Assembly (NCBI GenBank): GCA_033238645.1
Contig: BQXR01000002.1
Coordinates: forward strand, 1 to 64,000
Direction of reading: 5' to 3'
Length of the DNA stretch: 64,000 nt
Source: Thiomicrorhabdus sp033238645
GTDB taxonomy: Bacteria > Pseudomonadota > Gammaproteobacteria > Thiomicrospirales > Thiomicrospiraceae
This document shows, in pieces, positions 1 through 7,907 of this stretch. The notes under the pieces were generated by a model that worked only from the letters and a program-made list of their open reading frames with translations, made no database searches and was not told where the DNA came from. The first letter of the stretch is position 1, and each line of letters opens with the position of its first letter. Position numbers and translations under genes: made by a program.

Positions 1-124
1 ACACCTCTAAATATTTAACAACCACAAAATAATGCAAAGGAGCCAATTCGAATGCTTATACGACTTCCTACGCATACAACTATTTGTAAGTAGTTTTTAT
101 TTTATATTAATTAACTGTACCAAC

Positions 125-144
125 TACTGTACCCAGGCACAGTA
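125..144. promoter_or_regulatory. 20-bp palindrome TACTGT-N8-ACAGTA
   Basis: The sequence reads TACTGTACCCAGGCACAGTA, with perfect 6-bp outer arms. A near-identical palindrome lies at 56805-56824 upstream of the adhesin gene. The CTGT-N8-ACAG spacing matches the layout of LuxR-type 20-bp boxes, so a dimeric GerE-type regulator is a reasonable guess. The binding protein is unknown and no LuxR-family gene is in this window. Confidence 0.4.
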
Positions 145-310
145 ATCGACCCTAACGATTGATTATAAATAAGAATATGCCAATCTAATCACTAGAAGTA
201 CACATCCTCTTATTCAAGAGGACACATTCAACGTTCAGTTTCAACCCATAACACCTTTATTACCATCCAGTTTATTTATATCCTCATATGCAGGCTCAAT
301 AATTAATGCA

Positions 311-328
311 CCCCAAAAATATTTTGGG
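311..328. promoter_or_regulatory. AT-centred hairpin upstream of cytochrome gene 1
   Basis: Arms CCCAAAA and TTTTGGG flank a 3-nt ATA centre. The same element, with longer perfect arms, stands about the same distance before the second cytochrome gene (1009-1031). Conservation between the two otherwise diverged upstream regions suggests a protein-binding site or a transcript hairpin controlling both genes. Confidence 0.45.
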
Positions 329-417
329 TACGAAAAACTACTCCATAACGATTCGTTATGCATAATATAACCTCCTGTTATGGAACAACTTCATTTTTAA
401 AGAGTAAAGAGGCTAGC

Positions 418-720
418 ATGAAAAAAGTTATTATCGCAGTTTTGGCAACAGCAGTACTTTCAACACAAGCATTTGCATCAGGTGATGCCGCAGCTGGTAA
501 AGCAAGATTCGGTCAATGTGCAACTTGTCACGGAGCTGCTGGTGAAGGAAGCATCGGACCTAAATTAGCAGGCCAATCTGCTGCAGATATTATTGCAAAA
601 ATCACAGCATATAAGGCTGGAGAGACTAGAGGTCCAATGACTTCAATGATGGCTCCTATGGCGGCAGGAATCACAGATTCTGACCTTAAGAACCTTGTAG
701 CATATATTACTACTCTTTAA
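418..720 (+). CDS. Small periplasmic class I cytochrome c (copy 1)
   Basis: A 100-residue c-type cytochrome expected to carry electrons in the periplasm, plausibly between sulfur-oxidising enzymes and a terminal oxidase (inference from context). Residues 1-20 form a Sec signal peptide ending AFA; mature CATCH (residues about 38-42) binds heme covalently, and the repeated Met residues in the MTSMMAPMAAG stretch offer the sixth ligand. The reading frame is open from 358, but the start at 418 is preferred: it has AAAGAGG eight bases upstream and the signal peptide begins there, exactly as in the paralogue at 1113. The two proteins are closely similar throughout, so this is a tandem duplication. 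A strong stem without a T tract follows at 756-784. Confidence 0.9.
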   Translation: MKKVIIAVLATAVLSTQAFASGDAAAGKARFGQCATCHGAAGEGSIGPKLAGQSAADIIAKITAYKAGETRGPMTSMMAPMAAGITDSDLKNLVAYITTL

Positions 721-755
721 TCGTCTTCTCCTAAAGCACGTTTAAGTAGTAACCC

Positions 756-784
756 GAGTCAGCTATATTTTGTATAGCTGACTC
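756..784 (+). terminator. Strong 12-bp hairpin after cytochrome gene 1
   Basis: Perfect arms GAGTCAGCTATA and TATAGCTGACTC enclose a 5-nt loop 35 bases after the stop codon. It is followed by C residues, not a T tract, so it may protect the 3' end of the message or act as a weak terminator. Confidence 0.5.
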
Positions 785-1008
785 CCCCCAACCTAATCAA
801 CATATCTCCTAACTAACTTATCAAGCAACAATAGGGTAACAACAACTCTGCCCGCTAACATTCCTTCAAAAACAACCCCCTATCAGACGACTGCAAATAT
901 CAACTAATCTACAAAATATAGATATATGTTCTTTATATCAATTACTTATCATATAAAGATATACCTAAGTTTAATTTATATCCCCATGAAATATGTCAAT
1001 AATTAATG

Positions 1009-1031
1009 GTCCCCAAAAATATTTTGGGGAC
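1009..1031. promoter_or_regulatory. Perfect hairpin upstream of cytochrome gene 2
   Basis: Ten-base arms GTCCCCAAAA and TTTTGGGGAC surround ATA. This is the fuller copy of the element at 311-328 and sits about 80 bases before the start at 1113, as expected of an operator or upstream activator site shared by the two cytochrome genes. Confidence 0.5.
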
Positions 1032-1112
1032 GAAAATGTGCACTACTGACAAGTATTATGGATAATCCCCTCTGTTATTTTATGAATCACAATAAATCGT
1101 AAAGAGGTAAGC

Positions 1113-1415
1113 ATGAAAAAGGTAATTATCGCAGTTTTAGCTACAGCAGCACTTTCAACTCAGGCATTCGCAGCAGGTGATGCCGCCGCTGGTAAAGCAA
1201 AATTTGGTATGTGTGTAACTTGTCATGGTGCAGCTGGTGAAGGTGGAGTAGGACCTAAACTTGCAGGTCAAGCAGCTTCAGATATCGTATCTAAGTTAAC
1301 TGACTATAAAGCTGGTAAGCAACGTGGACCAATGACATCTATGATGGCACCAATGGCTGCAGGCCTTACTGATGCAGACGTTCAGAATGTAGCAGCATAC
1401 GTTTCTTCACTTTAA
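1113..1415 (+). CDS. Small periplasmic class I cytochrome c (copy 2)
   Basis: The tandem paralogue of the gene at 418, also 100 residues. The signal peptide (1-20, ending AFA) is almost identical; heme attaches at CVTCH, about residues 38-42, and the Met-rich MTSMMAPMAAG segment is kept. Differences are concentrated in the middle and at the C terminus, so both copies look functional. AAAGAGG stands eight bases upstream of the ATG. The upstream hairpin at 1009-1031 matches that of copy 1, arguing that the duplication included its control region. A clear intrinsic terminator at 1458-1490 ends the unit. The exact electron donor and acceptor cannot be read from sequence. Confidence 0.9.
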   Translation: MKKVIIAVLATAALSTQAFAAGDAAAGKAKFGMCVTCHGAAGEGGVGPKLAGQAASDIVSKLTDYKAGKQRGPMTSMMAPMAAGLTDADVQNVAAYVSSL

Positions 1416-1457
1416 GGTTTTAGGTTAGTATTCTCCAGAATACTCTTAAGTGAAAGT

Positions 1458-1490
1458 AAAGCCAGCGATCTCTGATTGCTGGCTTTTTTT
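1458..1490 (+). terminator. Intrinsic terminator after cytochrome gene 2
   Basis: Arms GCCAGCGATC and GATTGCTGGC, with one mismatch, close a TCT loop and are followed directly by seven T residues. Confidence 0.9.
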
Positions 1491-1567
1491 GCTTCTAAAT
1501 TTAATTTAAAACCTTTACTCTTTTAGTTACACCTCAACTTTACATATAAACAAATAATTATATTTGC

Positions 1568-1582
1568 ATAACCTCCTGTTAT
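1568..1582. repeat. Third copy of short palindrome ATAACCTCCTGTTAT
   Basis: The same 15-bp sequence is at 367-381 before cytochrome gene 1, and a relative (ATAATCCCCTCTGTTAT, 1062-1078) precedes gene 2. This copy has no cytochrome gene after it; instead an IS3 element is inserted about 190 bp downstream. It may be a leftover control region. Confidence 0.4.
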
Positions 1583-1647
1583 CGTTATACGTCATAAACC
1601 ACCCTTTCATAACTGCTTCTAATCACACAATAGTCCAGAATAATTCT

Positions 1648-1688
1648 CCCCCCTGCTTTTATGCCCCTTGCGGGTACATTGTAAAATC
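1648..1688 (+). repeat. C-rich motif extended into a ~40-bp repeat (copy A)
   Basis: Starts with C6TGCT and continues TTTATGCCCCTTGCGGGTAC, then ATTGTA. A copy with two substitutions in that core is at 27333-27371. It is the long form of the C-rich word found throughout the window. Intergenic. Confidence 0.6.
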
Positions 1689-1800
1689 ATCAAACAAATT
1701 GATCACAAACAGCAACCTAAGATAGAAATTTACTGTTTTACTTGTGTGAAATACAGATACATAGGTAACTGGAATGGCAACACCATTTCGTACACAAAGA

Positions 1801-2706
1801 CTAATTATTCGCCTCTAATAGGCTAATTCGGGTTTTGTAAGCTTGCTCGTAATCTTCTGGTGACTCATAGTCGAGCGTACTGTGCATTCTGTCATGGTTG
1901 TACCAGCCGATGTAATCTGCAATATCAAACAGTGCATCACTTCGGTTTAAATATTGATTATCGTAAATTCGCTCTTTTTTAAGGCTTGCAAAAAAGCTTT
2001 CTGCAACGGCGTTATCCCAACAATTACCTCGGCGACTCATGCTTGGTATGATGCCCCAAGAGTTTAGGACGTTTAAATATTTGTCCGACGTGTACTGGCT
2101 TCCTTGATCTGTATGAATGATCAATCCTTTGCTTGGCTTTCGGTTCCATATAGCCATCAGCAACGCTTGCGTTACTAGTTCAGCCTTCATGTGGCTATTC
2201 GTACTCCAGCCAACAACTCTTCGTGAGTAAAGATCGATAAAGACAACTAAGAACAACCAGCCTTGCCCCGTTTTAATATAAGTGATGTCACTCACCCATT
2301 TTTGATTAGGACCAAGCGGTTTAAACTCACGCTGTAAATGGTTTTTGGCTATGCGAGCATCATCAATATGAGTCACATTCTTGTTCTTGAACTTAGTTAT
2401 AGGCTTAACGATGAGTCCAAGTTCGAGAAGCAAGCGGCCTATTCGCCTTCTACTGACTTTAAGATCATGAGTCTTCATTAACCACTTTTTAATACGACGA
2501 GTACCGCCATGACCTTTATATTCCTTAAATACCTTAGGAATCAAAGTTTTTAATTTATGATCTTCGATCAATATTAAGCTGTCATCTAGATTAGCTTGTT
2601 TAGCCTCAAGCCAGCTGTAGTAACTGCTTCGCTTAATATCAGAAAACTCACAAAGTCTTGAAATACAATATTGAGAACTGTTGTTGTAAATCCAGGTGTA
2701 CTTCAC
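1801..2706 (-). CDS. IS3-family transposase OrfB (DDE catalytic subunit)
   Basis: This 301-residue protein is the catalytic half of the transposase. An HTH-like N-terminal region is followed by the rve-type integrase core: the first Asp in WVSDITYI (about residue 140), the second in HTDQGSQY, and the Glu in NAVAESFFASLK. It starts with GTG and overlaps the end of orfA by four bases (GTGA). In the IS3 family OrfB is made mainly as an OrfAB fusion by -1 frameshifting, and a suitable slippery run lies in orfA at 2736-2742. The C terminus ends about 30 bp from the left inverted repeat, as usual. Confidence 0.93.
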   Translation of the reverse strand: MKYTWIYNNSSQYCISRLCEFSDIKRSSYYSWLEAKQANLDDSLILIEDHKLKTLIPKVFKEYKGHGGTRRIKKWLMKTHDLKVSRRRIGRLLLELGLIVKPITKFKNKNVTHIDDARIAKNHLQREFKPLGPNQKWVSDITYIKTGQGWLFLVVFIDLYSRRVVGWSTNSHMKAELVTQALLMAIWNRKPSKGLIIHTDQGSQYTSDKYLNVLNSWGIIPSMSRRGNCWDNAVAESFFASLKKERIYDNQYLNRSDALFDIADYIGWYNHDRMHSTLDYESPEDYEQAYKTRISLLEANN

Positions 2707-3005
2707 TTGCTGTGAGCCGCAAAGTACACCGCTGCTTTTTTTAGAAGTTCGACGTCCTTCTTTGCTTGGGTAAGTTCTCGATGAAGACGTCGGTTTTCAG
2801 CTTCAAGACTAACGGGCTTAGAGGATTCTTGTTTAGGGTGCTTGTTCGGATTAGCTAGTTTAAATTTATCGACCCAAGTATAGAGGGTGTTGGCTTTAAT
2901 ATCTAAATCACGAGCAACTTGGGTAACTGATTTTTGGCCTGATATTGCCATTTCAATAGCACGCTGTTTTAGTTCTGGATCGTACATCACTGTTTTCCTT
3001 TTCAA
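2703..3005 (-). CDS. IS3-family transposase OrfA (DNA-binding subunit)
   Basis: A 100-residue protein with an N-terminal helix-turn-helix (about residues 10-50, including QVARDLDIKANTLYTWV) that in this family binds the terminal inverted repeats. The second half is predicted to form a leucine-rich coiled coil (ENRRLHRELTQAKKDVELL) for dimerisation with OrfAB. The gene begins about 50 bp inside the right inverted repeat. A run of seven A residues near the 3' end (minus strand) allows a -1 slip into orfB. Confidence 0.92.
   Translation of the reverse strand: MKRKTVMYDPELKQRAIEMAISGQKSVTQVARDLDIKANTLYTWVDKFKLANPNKHPKQESSKPVSLEAENRRLHRELTQAKKDVELLKKAAVYFAAHSK
2736..2742 (-). other. Programmed -1 frameshift site in the transposase
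   Basis: On the minus strand, orfA codons CTA AAA AAA GCA contain an A7 run (plus-strand T7). After a -1 slip the frame stays open through to the orfB GTG and beyond, giving an OrfAB fusion. This matches the A-rich slippery heptamers of IS3 elements. A stimulatory downstream structure was not assessed. Confidence 0.7.
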
Positions 3006-3130
3006 AGTTCTGAGATTATCTCATTTCTTTGTGTCGGTTTAGTGTAGCCACTCCAAACAGATTAGTTCAGGTACATGGGTTACACTTTGATTTAGGTTTA
3101 TGCTGCTGGAGCGTTGATCAAAACCTTAGA

Positions 3131-3775
3131 AACTCTTTCTGATATGGGTTGAGAGGCCTTTTTTATCTTCGTAACTTTTCTTTTTTTTTATCTAATGGCC
3201 TCACGTGACTTTTTGCCACTGCGCAAAAAGTAACCAAAAAAGCAGCCCTGGTCGTTCAATCGGCACTCCCTAAACTCATTCACTGAAATTTGCCAACTCG
3301 CTCCGCTCAGACAGTGCAAATTTTGAACCGTTCATTTCATTAAGGGAATTGCACGATCTCTCTTTAAGGGTAGAGGGTGTTTGTTGATGCTTTTGTATCA
3401 AAAACGTGTGATTAATAGTGCTGTTTTCTTAGGTTTGTTTTTTTGAACAGGGAGGGGTATTGCTTGGTTGGTTCTTAAAACGGGCTGAGATAAGCCTAAC
3501 AACTGATGTTATATCAAGGCAAAGCGCCAATGGTCCCTCCTGAAAGAAAGCGCACTTTCACTTAACGAAGAGGGCGTTAAAACATTTTTACTGTCCGAGC
3601 GCAGCGAGTTGAAAAATGTTAGCAATCGAGTTTAGGGAAATCGCTTACGTCAGAAGGGCTGCCTTTTTGGTTACTTTTTATGCAGTGATAAAAAGTCACG
3701 TGAGGCCATTAGTTACTATTAAAGAAAAGTTACGAAGATCAAAAAGGCCTCTCAACTCCTATCAGAAACAGATTA
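3131..3775. repeat. Large imperfect inverted repeat, arms ~200 bp
   Basis: The left arm (about 3131-3345) and the right arm (about 3558-3775) are reverse complements with scattered differences. Shared blocks include CCTCTCAAC, GTTACGAAGAT, AAAAAGTCACGTGAGGCCAT, TTTTTGGTTACTTTTT and GAGCG-AGCGAGTTG. The centre is about 210 bp. No transposase is inside; the only ORF (3616-3870) runs along the right arm and appears to be an artefact. It may be a non-autonomous mobile element or two facing copies of a common intergenic repeat. Limits are approximate. A degenerate copy of the C-rich word (TTTTGAACAGGGAGGGG) lies in the centre at 3441-3457. Confidence 0.75.
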
Positions 3776-3893
3776 AACTCGTATGCATTCCCACGCACAG
3801 TATGGGAGCGTATCATAAGCCAATAAAAACAACGCTACATTACGTATATATCTGTAAACTACAGTACTAATGCCTATCAATAAAGAGCTATAT

Positions 3894-4775
3894 ATGCAAA
3901 ATGATTTACGAGTATATGCAAAAGGAGAGGCTTTCCAGAATAGTGTCTATGACCTCAGATCTCTTGAGCTATTACTGAGTAACTATCGTTCGATACTTGA
4001 TAGCTTGGTTTCAGTCCAATTAGGTTATCAAAAAACCCCTGCGGCCATAAAGAAGCAACTTAACTATGATGTTCAAATAAAAGAAGGGTCAATTGAACTT
4101 CTTCTAGACTTTGCATTACAGAATAAACAAATCATTGGAGCCTTAGCTGCTGATGGTGGCTATGTATTATCTAATACACTCGTAAATCTATACCGAGATA
4201 GCATTGCATTAAGAACCAAAGCTTCTGAATTTATTGAAAAGGCTCTTCCATTCACTATCAACATCAATATTACAGATAGCTTTAATATAGCTGGCCGAGA
4301 TAATGTATCAACAAATATTGACCGAAGTGAAATAATAATTTCAGATCCAAAAATCCTCATGGCTGCACAGGCAACAAAAACTGCAACAGATAAGCTAATT
4401 CATAAAATTGATGGAACAACCATCGAATACATAGATCTAAATTCTAACGACAGTGAATTTCAATTAAATGAAGATAACAAGAATATACTGGGTTCTCAAA
4501 AAGAGATCCTCTCCGCAAGCATTCAAATCATTGGACGTTTAGATATGATTGCCTTCTCATCTCACAAAGGCTCCATAATATCTAATAATGAAAGTTTTTC
4601 CGTTACATGGGATGAAAAAATCAGATCTAAAATGCAGAAAATAGCTGATATCGATGGTGTAATATTCACAGTACAACCTGTGATTGATCATAAAAGACTC
4701 AATACAGATGCTATTGGATTTCATATATTAAACTGTGAAGAGCCTCAGCAGAAAATTGATTTTATAAGTGATTGA
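3894..4775 (+). CDS. Protein of unknown function, 293 residues
   Basis: I do not recognise this protein with confidence. No signal peptide or membrane segment is visible, so it is probably cytoplasmic. The N-terminal ~130 residues look helical (LRSLELLLSNYRSILDSLVSVQL and following), and the C-terminal half looks like mixed alpha/beta. The general outline recalls uncharacterised proteins near phage or defence genes, but that is weak. The frame opens at an ATG at 3870, but the ATG at 3894 is preferred because AAAGAG stands just before it. The gene is AT-rich and lies between the inverted-repeat element and priA, next to an insertion sequence, so acquisition by transfer is plausible. Confidence 0.7.
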   Translation: MQNDLRVYAKGEAFQNSVYDLRSLELLLSNYRSILDSLVSVQLGYQKTPAAIKKQLNYDVQIKEGSIELLLDFALQNKQIIGALAADGGYVLSNTLVNLYRDSIALRTKASEFIEKALPFTININITDSFNIAGRDNVSTNIDRSEIIISDPKILMAAQATKTATDKLIHKIDGTTIEYIDLNSNDSEFQLNEDNKNILGSQKEILSASIQIIGRLDMIAFSSHKGSIISNNESFSVTWDEKIRSKMQKIADIDGVIFTVQPVIDHKRLNTDAIGFHILNCEEPQQKIDFISD

Positions 4776-4819
4776 GTTTCGTCATAAGACGAATCCTATG
4801 GATTTCAGAGATTCATAAT

Positions 4820-7138
4820 CTACATCATCTCCTGAGGATCCACATCAATACTCCACCGCACCTTGCGTGCTAATGGACTCTTATAGATATGAGGTTCCAT
4901 CTCACTCAATAGCTGATGCAACTGCGAACGCTTGTTAGATTGTAGTAACAACTGAAAACGATAACGCCCTTGGCGTCGTAACATCGGTGCTGCAACTGGC
5001 CCCCAAAACTCCACTTCTGTACTGTTCTGCTTCGAACCTACCGAATCTTGCATCACCTTATGATTCAACTCAAGACCCGCCTTAAGCGACTGCAAGAAAT
5101 TCATCACATCCTGCGGGTAACTGGCCTCTGCTCGAATCAGAATCTGATAACGCGCGGGGGGTAACTGCGCTTGAGTACGTTCATCTAAGGCTTTCTGGGC
5201 AAAATTGTCATAACCTTTGACAATCAACGTGGTTAATAGAGGGTGATCTGGGTGATGGGTTTGTATCAAAACCTCGCCCTCTTTCTCTGCACGACCCGCT
5301 CGGCCAGCCACTTGTAGAATCAACTGTGCCATACGCTCTGGGGCACGATAGTCTGCACTAAACAGACCTTGGTCAATATCCAAAATACCCACCAGCGTGA
5401 CATTTGGAAAATGATGGCCTTTGGCGAGCATTTGCGTGCCGATGAGAATATCTGCCTCACCTCTGGAAGCAATACCCGTTAACTCCGCCATCTTGCCTTT
5501 TAAGCGAGTGGTATCACGGTCGATCCTTAAAATAGAGTTATCTGGAAACCACTCTTTAATGGTCTCTTCCAAGCGCTCTGTACCTTGGCCAACTTTAACA
5601 AACTCTTCACTTTCGCAGCTTGGACAGATCTCCGGTGCGGCCTCTTGCTCTCCGCAGTGATGGCACTGTAGATAGTCAGAGTGCTTGCCATTGTGCAACG
5701 TCATATTAGCATCACAACTTGGACAGCTGGCTTGCCAACCGCAATCGTGACACATTAAAACCGGAGCATAACCACGACGGTTTAAAAACAGAAGCACCTG
5801 CCCCCCCTGCTCTAAATGTAGAGTCATCGCTGTTTTCAGAGGTCTTGAAACACCCTCTTGAATTTTCTCACCGCGTACATCTAACAATTTTAAACTGGGA
5901 AGCTTGGCACTGCCTGCTCTCTGCTTGAGTTGTAGCTGTTGGTAACGACCTAGACTAACGTTGTGTAGACTTTCAAAAGAGGGCGTTGCTGAGCCCATCA
6001 CAATAGGCACTCTTTCTTGAAAAGCACGGCGAATTAATAGATCTCTGGCGGAATATCTAAAACCCTCTTGCTGCTTATAGGAGAGGTCATGCTCCTCGTC
6101 AATAATGCAGATACCCAGATCTTTAAAGGGGGTAAACACGGCTGATCGTGTCCCCAAAAGCACTTTGACTTGACCTGTTCTGACCAAGTGCCAAGCGCAA
6201 TGACGCTCTGAATCATTGAGCCCCGAGTGTACGGTTGCTACACGGGTTTGCAGTTGCGCCTCAAAACGTGACACCATTTGTGGTGTTAGGCCAATCTCTG
6301 GTACTAAAACCAGTGCTTGCTTGCCTTGTGCAATCACTGCTTCGATCATGCCTAGATAGACTTCGGTCTTACCACTACCGGTAATCCCTTGCAGTAGAAA
6401 GGTGCCAAACGGGTTCTCTAAGGTTAGATTGCTAACGACGGTATCGACAGCTAATTGTTGTGCATCATTCAAAGGGTGATTTGGCTGCTTATCATATACC
6501 GATTCACGTAGACAAGGGCCACTACTCTGTTCAACCCAACCTGCTTCTATAAATTTTTTCAGAACAGGTCGCCAGTTATCTGATTCTTGTGAAAGATCTG
6601 AGCTACTAAGTAATTTTTTATCTGCTTGATTGGCTTTAAGAAAGGTCTCTAAAATAGCATGTTGCCGTTTGGCATTTTTGGCTAGATCAGTGACTTTGAT
6701 GGTTTTACCTAAATCAGTCAGTGCCCAATAAGAGAAGCCCTGAATCGCTGGCGCTTCACCGAGTCTTAACCGCTTTGGCAGTGCTGCGGCAACCACGTCG
6801 CCAATCGGCTCATGATAATATTGGCTCGCCCAGTTCAATAACTTTAGATGACTTACATTAAAGATTGGTTCTACATCAATTACCTCATCAATCGGCTTAA
6901 TTTTAGTGATGTCATAATCTGCCTGATCAGAAATCGCCATAACCAAACCTAAGATCTTCTTATTTCTAAACGGCACCCAAACTCGGCCCGCCACAACAGG
7001 CATAACCGCAGCTTCGGTCTGCGAAGACAATAGATCCTCTGTCACTTTAAACAGATAATCTAATGGAAATAGAAATGGGCCTGGAACAGCAACTTTTACG
7101 ATAATTGGATTGGTCAAACAGGGTCTCTTGATTCTCAA
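4820..7138 (-). CDS. priA: Primosomal protein N' (PriA), replication-restart helicase
   Basis: PriA recognises stalled or repaired replication forks, unwinds the lagging arm and loads the primosome. The 772-residue protein has the usual order: an N-terminal 3'-end/fork-binding region, Walker A GITGSGKTE (about residue 250), the DEEH box (IIDEEHDLSYK), four CxxC pairs forming the zinc-binding insert (CHDC, CPSC, CHHC, CPSC), and helicase motifs V-VI (GTQMLAKGHHFP, QVAGRAGRA). It is about 40 residues longer than the E. coli protein. The first 10 residues may be extra. The C-rich word occurs in the gene at 5801-5807 antisense, read through as EQGG. No operon partner is apparent. Confidence 0.97.
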   Translation of the reverse strand: MRIKRPCLTNPIIVKVAVPGPFLFPLDYLFKVTEDLLSSQTEAAVMPVVAGRVWVPFRNKKILGLVMAISDQADYDITKIKPIDEVIDVEPIFNVSHLKLLNWASQYYHEPIGDVVAAALPKRLRLGEAPAIQGFSYWALTDLGKTIKVTDLAKNAKRQHAILETFLKANQADKKLLSSSDLSQESDNWRPVLKKFIEAGWVEQSSGPCLRESVYDKQPNHPLNDAQQLAVDTVVSNLTLENPFGTFLLQGITGSGKTEVYLGMIEAVIAQGKQALVLVPEIGLTPQMVSRFEAQLQTRVATVHSGLNDSERHCAWHLVRTGQVKVLLGTRSAVFTPFKDLGICIIDEEHDLSYKQQEGFRYSARDLLIRRAFQERVPIVMGSATPSFESLHNVSLGRYQQLQLKQRAGSAKLPSLKLLDVRGEKIQEGVSRPLKTAMTLHLEQGGQVLLFLNRRGYAPVLMCHDCGWQASCPSCDANMTLHNGKHSDYLQCHHCGEQEAAPEICPSCESEEFVKVGQGTERLEETIKEWFPDNSILRIDRDTTRLKGKMAELTGIASRGEADILIGTQMLAKGHHFPNVTLVGILDIDQGLFSADYRAPERMAQLILQVAGRAGRAEKEGEVLIQTHHPDHPLLTTLIVKGYDNFAQKALDERTQAQLPPARYQILIRAEASYPQDVMNFLQSLKAGLELNHKVMQDSVGSKQNSTEVEFWGPVAAPMLRRQGRYRFQLLLQSNKRSQLHQLLSEMEPHIYKSPLARKVRWSIDVDPQEMM

Positions 7139-7303
7139 AGAAGCAGGTAGTAAATAGGCTGTCTATTCTACAGAATATTGATGGTGTCGAGTTAACAACC
7201 ACTAAATTTAGCATGGCAATAACAGTGGATTAATAGGCAATTTGTTGATATCGAGTACAAATTATCGATAGAATACGGCTATTACACCTAAAGAAGCCTA
7301 ACC

Positions 7304-7738
7304 ATGTTGTACGCTAAATCAAATCACTTCTCTTTTAAAAGCCTGCTTGCTGCCTTACTGATTGGCACACTTGTCTTATTGAGTGGCTGTAGTGATCCTG
7401 TTCAAATCAAGCCTGTTGTAAAGGCACCCCACCCGAGTGAAGTCATCAAATTTACCCAGTCTGATCACAGCAAGATCAGGCGTTATACAATACAGCATCG
7501 CTCTCGCTTACCAGCAAAACCCTTTAGTAAACGCTATAAAGGTGAGTATCACTATAAACGCAATGATCGACTGCCTCAGTTCTATCCTCGTCTACCGCTG
7601 CCACCACATTTGGAGCGAAAGTTGAGCCAACTACCACAGGGCTATACGCGCATTCAAATTGGCGATGACTATGGCATTATTAATATAGACAGCAGAGTCA
7701 TATATGACATGATTTACAATGCCGATCCTGATGCTTAG
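7304..7738 (+). CDS. Outer-membrane-type lipoprotein with RcnB/CigR-like C terminus
   Basis: A 144-residue exported protein. The N terminus has a charged start, a hydrophobic stretch (LLAALLIGTLVLL) and a lipobox LSGC, so Cys about 29 is probably lipidated; Asp at mature position +3, not +2, fits outer-membrane retention. The C-terminal 45 residues (LPPHLERKLSQLPQGY..., ending in an IDSRVIYDMI motif) resemble the periplasmic RcnB/CigR domain, where a nickel/cobalt-related or envelope role has been proposed. The middle is basic and low in complexity. Function here is unknown. It is monocistronic, with the TRAP genes 170 bp downstream. Confidence 0.7.
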   Translation: MLYAKSNHFSFKSLLAALLIGTLVLLSGCSDPVQIKPVVKAPHPSEVIKFTQSDHSKIRRYTIQHRSRLPAKPFSKRYKGEYHYKRNDRLPQFYPRLPLPPHLERKLSQLPQGYTRIQIGDDYGIINIDSRVIYDMIYNADPDA

Positions 7739-7783
7739 TGTGAGCATCTCAAGTCTATTTAGCATCTGATTTGTCTAAATTAT

Positions 7784-7804
7784 TTTGAGCAGGGGGGAGG
7801 GGGG
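7784..7804 (-). repeat. C-rich word, intergenic, minus orientation
   Basis: On the plus strand TTTTGAGCA is followed by G6, A, G6. It is a full match to the consensus, with an extra interrupted G tract. It lies between the lipoprotein and dctQ. Confidence 0.6.
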
Positions 7805-7907
7805 TAAATCAACTTTCTGCGATAAAACTGCGCCAGTTTACTTAAAAGTCGTTAGAATAACGCCCATTATTCTTACAATCATTTTTAACTAAAATAGATT
7901 TAAAAAC

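Larger units (their letters stand above)
1..417. other. Non-coding region upstream of the first cytochrome c gene
   Basis: No convincing gene is visible. The stretch holds a 20-bp palindrome at 125-144, a hairpin at 311-328, a perfect 7-bp inverted repeat CATAACG / CGTTATG at 344-360, and the short palindrome ATAACCTCCTGTTAT at 367-381. The last few recur in related form before the second cytochrome gene, so they are probably control sites. A 13-codon ORF at 52-93 follows an AAAGGAG sequence but has nothing else to support it. Confidence 0.6.
1770..3055 (-). mobile_element. Complete IS3-family insertion sequence
   Basis: A 1286-bp element carrying overlapping orfA and orfB on the minus strand. 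The ends are imperfect inverted repeats: the left begins TGGAATGGCAACACC and the right, read inward, TGGAGTGGCTACAC, with further matches including ACACAAAGA. The trinucleotide AAC lies just outside both ends (1767-1769 and 3056-3058), which fits the 3-4 bp target duplication of this family. Both ORFs and the frameshift site are intact, so the element looks capable of transposition. Precise subgroup not assigned. Confidence 0.9.

Noticed and set aside
52..93. 13-codon ORF after AAAGGAG at the window start
   Set aside because: Too short to judge; no attenuator or pattern of codons suggesting a leader peptide.
3616..3870. 84-codon ORF in the right arm of the inverted repeat
   Set aside because: It follows the repeat arm, has no ribosome site or domain, and similar ORFs arise wherever this type of intergenic repeat occurs.
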